From the NCBI GenBank assembly GCA_012514865.1, contig JAAYZO010000532.1, forward strand, positions 1 through 7,851: a DNA stretch of 7,851 bases, in the 5' to 3' direction. The notes beneath the pieces are model-generated. The model was not told the origin of the DNA, ran no database searches, and worked only from the letters and a program-made list of their open reading frames with translations. Position numbers and translations under genes: made by a program. Origin of the DNA: Lentisphaerota bacterium (GTDB lineage Bacteria > Verrucomicrobiota > Lentisphaeria > Oligosphaerales > JAFGRS01). Shown piece by piece: positions 1 to 4,878 of the stretch. Numbering within the stretch: the stretch's first letter is position 1; every line of letters starts with the position of its first letter.

Positions 1-1
1 A

Positions 2-530
2 GTCCATCTTGACGTTGGCATCTGGGTGAACAACAGGGTCCAGAGCGACCGAGGTTCCGGCTCCTGAAGGGACACGCATCCGTGGGTGTGACCGGCTGCT
101 ACTTCCTCAGCTTCACCTGGACCGGCTCCAGCCAGCCCGTGGACCTCGTTGTGTCCTGCGGGGACGTGTATGACCCGGTGATCCTCGCCGAACTGCGCAA
201 GGCCGTGAACCGGTACGTCATCGACTCTCAACGGCGACCGGCCTTACTCGTCATTCGGCCGCCACTACCCCCAACGCTGTCTACAAGGAAGGCCTGGCAA
301 GCGTCGCCAGAAGGCTGTACGGTCAATGCTGGTCCCGGTGCCCGGTCCACTCATATCAGGGACCTAAGCGGTCCAGAAGTATCGCGCAGCGCCGCCTCCG
401 TCGGGCGCTACCGTTGCATCAGGCGGCGAGGATGATGGACCCCTTACGACGACTCCGTCGGCCGCCACCCGTCTCGCGAAGGCTGGATTCGGCAGGGATC
501 ACGCGCCGGCTAACCTGGATCATTCGCTAA
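2..530 (+). pseudogene. Probable frameshifted remnant of an unidentified gene
   Basis: I do not recognise this gene. Coding-like sequence, with codons mostly ending in G or C, moves between frames. Positions 2-67 read VHLDVGIWVNN and so on to a TGA at 65-67. Positions 67 to about 225 read in another frame through LAELRKAVNRYVID. Dropping T226 continues it as DLNGDRPYSSFGRHYP in a second frame. Dropping one C of the C5 run at 268-272 continues it as NAVYKEGLASVARRLYGQ in the third, which stays open to TAA at 528-530. The coding look fades after about 350. Joining the first two pieces needs one extra base near 64. Alternatively the TGA at 65-67 ends one gene, and a second begins at GTG 82 behind AAGGGA (67-72), giving a 117-residue product to 435. 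Its second half has poor codon choice, so I prefer a broken gene. The indels could be real decay or sequencing/assembly errors. The 5' end lies outside the window. Confidence 0.35.
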
Positions 531-557
531 GCTCGGGTGCTTCGCTCACAATCCACG

Positions 558-581
558 TGCGCCACACTGTATTGTGGCGCA
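558..581. repeat. Perfect 9-bp inverted repeat, possible operator
   Basis: TGCGCCACA (558-566) and TGTGGCGCA (573-581) are exact reverse complements around the 6-base spacer CTGTAT. Neither strand has a T-tract after it, so it is a poor intrinsic terminator. It lies 183 bp before the ATG of the peptidase-like gene, and its half-site TGTGGCGC recurs at 690-697, closer to the TATAGT box. A dimeric regulator binding site is the simplest reading. An RNA hairpin closing the remnant gene upstream is an alternative. Confidence 0.4.
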
Positions 582-753
582 AGTTTCGACGCGCGTCGCT
601 CCGCGCCGCCTGCTCATGGCCAGCCCTGAGCGAGTGGCCGCAAGTGCCTCGCGTCGTAGCCCGAAGGGTGGCCCATCCACAAGCCGCCATGTGGCGCGTA
701 AAGTGGTCAGGCCAAGGCGGCGTATAGTCCTCGAGTACACCGGCCAGTCTTTC

Positions 754-759
754 AAGGAG
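754..759 (+). promoter_or_regulatory. Shine-Dalgarno site AAGGAG
   Basis: AAGGAG sits 5 bases before ATG 765. The in-frame GTG at 759 overlaps the site itself, so this spacing favours ATG 765 as the start. Confidence 0.7.
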
Positions 760-764
760 TGTCC

Positions 765-1271
765 ATGCCATACGACGCAACAAGTCGGCTTTGGCCCTCG
801 GCAGGAGAAGGGTACTTTCGCACGAGGACTCTCAGGGCCATCCGGCAGCGGGGTCCCCACTGCGTCTCCACCGTGCTGGCGATGTTGACCGACGCGCGCC
901 CGGAGGACTTCCAAGGAAGGATCAACACGCAGGATCCCGCGTCGTGGTCAGAGGCGTTGCACGTGGCGGGCATGAAGCTGGCCTACTGCCCGACGGACGC
1001 CCGTAAGCTCAAGCATTACATGCAGGAGTTGGTGCGCCTGGATGATCTGTTTACTCTGAGTTACTACACATCCCTTGATCACGACGTCATCCTGGGTGAG
1101 CCAAATGATCGGGGCTGGATTGTGGGATCGCACATCGTCATTCTCCATCGGGGCGTCATTCTGGATCCTGCCTCCGGAAGCTCAGAAGACGCCCTTGGGC
1201 ATGAGTGCGGCGACTACCACACGAAGCGCATCTTCCGGGTGGTGCCCCAGAACCATCCGCGCGGGATTTGA
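765..1271 (+). CDS. Small C39/papain-like cysteine peptidase-fold protein
   Basis: This is a 168-residue protein of unknown biological role. What is visible: RQRGPHCVSTVLAML places C33 at the start of a likely helix, with Q28 five residues before it. GSHIVILHRGVILDPASG supplies H123 and D134 followed by proline. Cys, then a His-bearing strand, then Asp-Pro, is the order in C39-like peptidases and related papain-fold proteins, so C33/H123/D134 is the proposed catalytic set and Q28 the oxyanion-hole residue. There is no signal peptide or membrane segment, and no ABC transporter beside it, so it is not a bacteriocin-processing C39 exporter. It should be cytosolic. It is transcribed alone, converging on addA with a 22-bp gap. 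By hand count about 43 of 168 codons end in A or T, which looks like more than in addA or addB and may mark a different origin. The fold call is inference from motifs; a non-catalytic relative is possible. ATG 765 is chosen for its Shine-Dalgarno spacing. Confidence 0.75.
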   Translation: MPYDATSRLWPSAGEGYFRTRTLRAIRQRGPHCVSTVLAMLTDARPEDFQGRINTQDPASWSEALHVAGMKLAYCPTDARKLKHYMQELVRLDDLFTLSYYTSLDHDVILGEPNDRGWIVGSHIVILHRGVILDPASGSSEDALGHECGDYHTKRIFRVVPQNHPRGI

Positions 1272-1293
1272 GGTGTTGGGCCTGCGGCGCAAC

Positions 1294-4200
1294 TTACGGG
1301 CCCGCACCCGCCGCGGGCAGGGCTGCCCGGCTCTCGACGTAGAGCAGCACGGGCGGCGGCACACCAGTGTCCGGTCCGAGGGCGACCTGGAGGGCCTCGC
1401 GGTAGACGTGCATCTGCCCGGCGTAGTGGGCTGGCGGCTCGAAGCCGGTCTTGTAGTCGAAAACCTGGCAGCACCCGTCCTGCTCCAGCATGACGTCGAT
1501 CTTGCCGCTGATCCACGCGGTCGTGACCGCGCCGGCCTCCCCCGCTGTGCCCCTGTGCGTGAAGGGCCACTCGCGGTGCAGACGCCCCTGAGCCAGAGCC
1601 TGGGCAAAGATGGGCTGCAGCCGCTGTCCACGCCACTCCAGGTCGCGGAAGTTGCCGACGCAGAGACGCAGAAACGCCTCCGCGGTCGGGCGCAGCGGGC
1701 TATCCTCGCGGAACTCCGCCGCCAGGAGCCGCGCGATTAGCCCGTCCCGCGACCCATCCTGGAAGTCCCACTCGGCCATCAGCCGGTGGAAGAGGTCGCC
1801 GAGGAAGTTCTCGGCCCCGCGGGGCTTCGTGACCGGGGACCCGGACAGTTCAGCAGGGAAGACCGCCTCGGGCGGGGCCGCGACTGCATTCGAGGTGAGG
1901 CCGGACGGCTGCAGCAGAGTGACCCGCTGCCAGTCGGAGGTCGGCAGGGCAATCGGCTCGATCACGGCCGGCATGCCGGTGGCCACCGAGATTGGCCCGG
2001 CGGTGACTCGGGCCGGTGCGGCGCACGGGAAGTCATGGGCCAGCCAGCGCGATTCCTCGCCCGGCCATTGGGCCCGCGGATCCGCGGCCCAGTCGGTCGC
2101 CTCCCGCATCCCAAACCGGGCCACGAGCCAGCTGGCCCCATCGTGCCGATTGTGGATGGTCCGCCGTGCCTCGTCAGTCTCCTTGCCGTCCGGGCGGTAT
2201 GTGCCCGAGAGACAGAGGTAGCTCCGGGCACGGGTCGTGGCGACATAGAGGAGCCGACGGCGTTCGGCCTGGTCCTTCAGCCTGCGGATCTGAGCAGCAG
2301 CCAGGGACAACGGGTCCAGGTGCTGGAGCTCGGCCAGTGAGCCCTTGGAGCCCGGCTGCCGAACGATCGACAGGCCATCCGGCGCCGTCACAATACTCTC
2401 GGCGCCGCCGCGACCGGAGAGGCTGTCGAGGCCCATGACAAACACGACCGGGAACTCCAGCCCCTTGGCCTGGTGGATGGTCATGATCCGCACCACGTCG
2501 TCGCGCTCACCGACCAGTTGTGCCTCCTCGCCGGTGTCGCTGCCGGCGGCGATCTCGTCGAGGTAGCGAATGAGGCCGAAGAGGTCCGAGGAGTCACGGC
2601 AGCCCTGGCGCAGGAGTTCGAGGAAGCGCTCCAGGTTGGCGACCCGGGTCCGGGCGTCCCAGCGGTCGTCCGCCACACCTTGTCGACGCCAGCAGGCCCA
2701 GGTCTCACGCATGCCGTTGAGCGCGATGATCTCCTCGGCCAAGGCGGCGGCCGGGACCCGGCCGGCCAGATCCAGGAACGCGGCATAGCGCGTCTGCAGG
2801 CGCTCCAGAGCCGCGTTGATGTCCGCCGCCTCCCGGGCGTTCCCCGCGAGCCGCATATGGCGCAGGCGCCCGGCAAGGCTTCCGGCTAGGTCGGCCACGG
2901 TGAACTCGGCGCCCTCCAGTTCCGGACGCAGCCGGAGAGCGTCCACGGTCGCGCTGTGCAGGGCGAGCAGGTGGGCGTCCGTCAGGCCGATCCAGGGTTG
3001 CTTGGCGCAGGCGGGAAGTGCCAGGTCGTCGTCCGGCCGAACGAGCAGGCGGAGCCACTGGCAGACGTCCTCGACCTCCTGGGAGTCCATGAGGCCGCGG
3101 CTGCCCACGACGTAGTACGGGATCTGCGCCTGCTGGAGCGCGCTGCGCAGTGGCTGGATGCTCTGCACCGAGTACTTCAGCACGGCGATATCGCGGAATG
3201 ACAGCGGCGTCCCGCGGCGCGGGTCAGCATGGCCGACGAACCGCCGGATCTTCTCCGCGATCCAGAGCACCTCGTCCTGGCTGGGCGGTGCCTCGTCGGG
3301 GCCCTCAGCCTGGGCGTCGTTCAGGCCAGCGCCGCCGTCGGTGGCGCCGGCCACCCGCGGGTTGATCAGGTGGCAGAACACGGCCGGCGACGCCGGGTCG
3401 GTCGCGGCCTGTCCCGGAAGCGCGGTCTCGGGGTCGCGCATGTCCTGATACACCGGCTCGTAGTCGGCCGGCGCGGCGTTCCTCGGCCGCGAAAAGACCC
3501 CCTCAGTGTCCGAGAAGAGGTGGTTGCAGAACGCGATCAGCGTCGGGCTTGACCGGTAGTTGCGGTCCAGGGCGAGGCGAGCACCGTGAAAGCAGGCCGT
3601 GATGTGCCTGGCGGTCTGGCTGAACACCTCCACTTGGGCACCGCGGAAGCGGTAGATGGACTGCTTGGGGTCACCGACGCAGAACAGCATCGCCGCATCG
3701 TCATCCAGTTCGGGGCTCGCGGCGTCGGGGTCGGGGCAGCCGGCCAGGTAGTACAGGATGCGGCGCTGAACGTGGTTGGTGTCCTGGTACTCGTCGACGA
3801 GGATGTGGCGCAGATTGAGGTCCCGTCGGACCCGGGCCCGACGCTCGGGGTCCCGCAGGAGCTCCAGTGCCTTCCTTTCCAGGCCGTTGTAGTCGAGTTC
3901 GGCCGGCGAGAAGGGCTGCAGTGCCTCGGCGGACGCCAATCGCCGGCAGGCCGCCCAGACACCCTGTGCCCGTTGCTCAGCCGCGCTCCATCCGGCCGGG
4001 TCGCTTGCGTCCTTCAGCTTCGGCAGCAGGTCGTCCCGCAGGCCCCGGAAATCGTCCTTCCACTCGGCATCCCTGGCCCCGCGCCCCAGCGTCGCGGCAG
4101 TGCTGATGTCGGCCAGACGGCCGAGGGTCGGCTCGGCGCGGAAGGCAGCGACGGCGTTGGCGATGGCGCATCCGGCCTCGTCGTTGCCGGCACGGCCTGG

Positions 4201-4878
4201 GGGCCAGAGCGCCGCGAGCAGGGGGTGCTGGAGGAAGAACGAGCTGGCCGTTTGGGCGGAGGCGTCGCTAAGTCCGTCTCTGGAACCCGTCTCGGCCAGG
4301 CCGTTCAGGTAGCTCACGGTGCGACACACCAGGGAGTAGTCATACATATCCAGCAAGCCGATCAGGACGGGGAACAGCTCGTGGCCGGGGTCTCCGAGGA
4401 TCGACTCCAGGAACGCCTCGACGGCCGCGCTGCGGCGCAGGCTGGCGGCCGCCGGATCGAGGACCGTGAAGCCGGGGTCGACGCCAGCCTCGATCGGGAA
4501 GCGCCGCAGCAGGGCCGCGCAGAACCCATGGAACGTGTCGATAGGAGCGCTGCCAAGGTCGGCCATTGCCGCGCGGATCCGCCGCCGGTCGGCCTCCGAG
4601 ATCGAGACGTCGCCGGGCGCATCCCAGCGCGCACGGACCGCGCCGGTGTGCAGGTAGAGCCCCAGCGCCTGGCGGCTGCGTTGGCGCATCTCCGCGGCGG
4701 CTTTGCGGGTGAAGGTCACCGCCAGAATCTGTCCGGGAGTGCAGCCGCCCCTGACGATGGCGTAGGCATAGCGCTGCGTCAGCGCTTCGGTCTTGCCGGC
4801 GCCGGCTCCCGCCTCGACGATCAGGTGCGTCGCCAGGTCGAACCGGGCGCGGTCGTACGCTGAAGCACGGTCATCCAT
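1294..4878 (-). CDS. addA: AddA: helicase-nuclease subunit of AddAB
   Basis: This 1194-residue protein is the motor and one of two nucleases of the AddAB complex, which unwinds and resects double-strand DNA ends for RecA-dependent repair. Superfamily 1 motifs appear in order: Walker A AGAGAGKT (23-30), motif Ia TFTRKAAAEM (55-64), IDTFHGFC (113-120), Walker B DEYQD (362-366), motif III GDPKQSIYRFRGA (402-414), motif IV RNYRSS (439-444), motif V TIHQAKGLEFP (800-810) and motif VI LLYVATTRAR (876-885). The C-terminal PD-(D/E)XK nuclease has H1031, E1103, D1128 in GKID, D1141-Y-K1143 and Q1155xxxY1159, so it looks fully active. Length is near that of Bacillus AddA (about 1230). The frame stays open upstream to 5265, but that part reads across addB in another frame. 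ATG 4878 is chosen because it follows a strong Shine-Dalgarno site and overlaps the addB stop. The tail after the nuclease is short and Ala/Pro/Gly-rich. RecB is the main alternative name; the AddB-type partner argues for AddA. Confidence 0.93.
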   Translation of the reverse strand: MDDRASAYDRARFDLATHLIVEAGAGAGKTEALTQRYAYAIVRGGCTPGQILAVTFTRKAAAEMRQRSRQALGLYLHTGAVRARWDAPGDVSISEADRRRIRAAMADLGSAPIDTFHGFCAALLRRFPIEAGVDPGFTVLDPAAASLRRSAAVEAFLESILGDPGHELFPVLIGLLDMYDYSLVCRTVSYLNGLAETGSRDGLSDASAQTASSFFLQHPLLAALWPPGRAGNDEAGCAIANAVAAFRAEPTLGRLADISTAATLGRGARDAEWKDDFRGLRDDLLPKLKDASDPAGWSAAEQRAQGVWAACRRLASAEALQPFSPAELDYNGLERKALELLRDPERRARVRRDLNLRHILVDEYQDTNHVQRRILYYLAGCPDPDAASPELDDDAAMLFCVGDPKQSIYRFRGAQVEVFSQTARHITACFHGARLALDRNYRSSPTLIAFCNHLFSDTEGVFSRPRNAAPADYEPVYQDMRDPETALPGQAATDPASPAVFCHLINPRVAGATDGGAGLNDAQAEGPDEAPPSQDEVLWIAEKIRRFVGHADPRRGTPLSFRDIAVLKYSVQSIQPLRSALQQAQIPYYVVGSRGLMDSQEVEDVCQWLRLLVRPDDDLALPACAKQPWIGLTDAHLLALHSATVDALRLRPELEGAEFTVADLAGSLAGRLRHMRLAGNAREAADINAALERLQTRYAAFLDLAGRVPAAALAEEIIALNGMRETWACWRRQGVADDRWDARTRVANLERFLELLRQGCRDSSDLFGLIRYLDEIAAGSDTGEEAQLVGERDDVVRIMTIHQAKGLEFPVVFVMGLDSLSGRGGAESIVTAPDGLSIVRQPGSKGSLAELQHLDPLSLAAAQIRRLKDQAERRRLLYVATTRARSYLCLSGTYRPDGKETDEARRTIHNRHDGASWLVARFGMREATDWAADPRAQWPGEESRWLAHDFPCAAPARVTAGPISVATGMPAVIEPIALPTSDWQRVTLLQPSGLTSNAVAAPPEAVFPAELSGSPVTKPRGAENFLGDLFHRLMAEWDFQDGSRDGLIARLLAAEFREDSPLRPTAEAFLRLCVGNFRDLEWRGQRLQPIFAQALAQGRLHREWPFTHRGTAGEAGAVTTAWISGKIDVMLEQDGCCQVFDYKTGFEPPAHYAGQMHVYREALQVALGPDTGVPPPVLLYVESRAALPAAGAGP

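Larger units (their letters stand above)
531..764. other. Non-coding upstream region of the peptidase-like gene
   Basis: No convincing reading frame lies here on either strand. The stretch holds the inverted repeat at 558-581, a second short dyad CGCCA-TG-TGGCG at 685-696 that carries another copy of the octamer TGTGGCGC (690-697), and a -10-like TATAGT at 723-728. I see no good -35 box at the matching distance (around 700-705). The leader ends with an AAGGAG Shine-Dalgarno site. It is most likely the promoter and control region for the gene starting at 765; that role is inferred from position. Confidence 0.5.

Noticed and set aside
546..914. Open frames on the - strand over the leader and start of the peptidase-like gene
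   Set aside because: They have no motif, run against a gene with a good ribosome site, and show no supporting start signal.
1314..1329. Hairpin CGGGCAG-GG-CTGCCCG near the end of addA as a terminator
   Set aside because: It lies within the coding sequence, has no T-tract on either side, and GC-rich coding DNA gives such dyads often.
1075..1740. A + strand frame overlapping both the peptidase-like gene and addA
   Set aside because: It is a shadow frame; its second half is antisense to the AddA nuclease domain.
3586..4863. A 425-codon open frame on the + strand, antisense to addA
   Set aside because: It lies wholly inside a well-supported helicase gene, has no recognisable motif, and long antisense frames are expected in DNA with strong G/C-ending codon bias.
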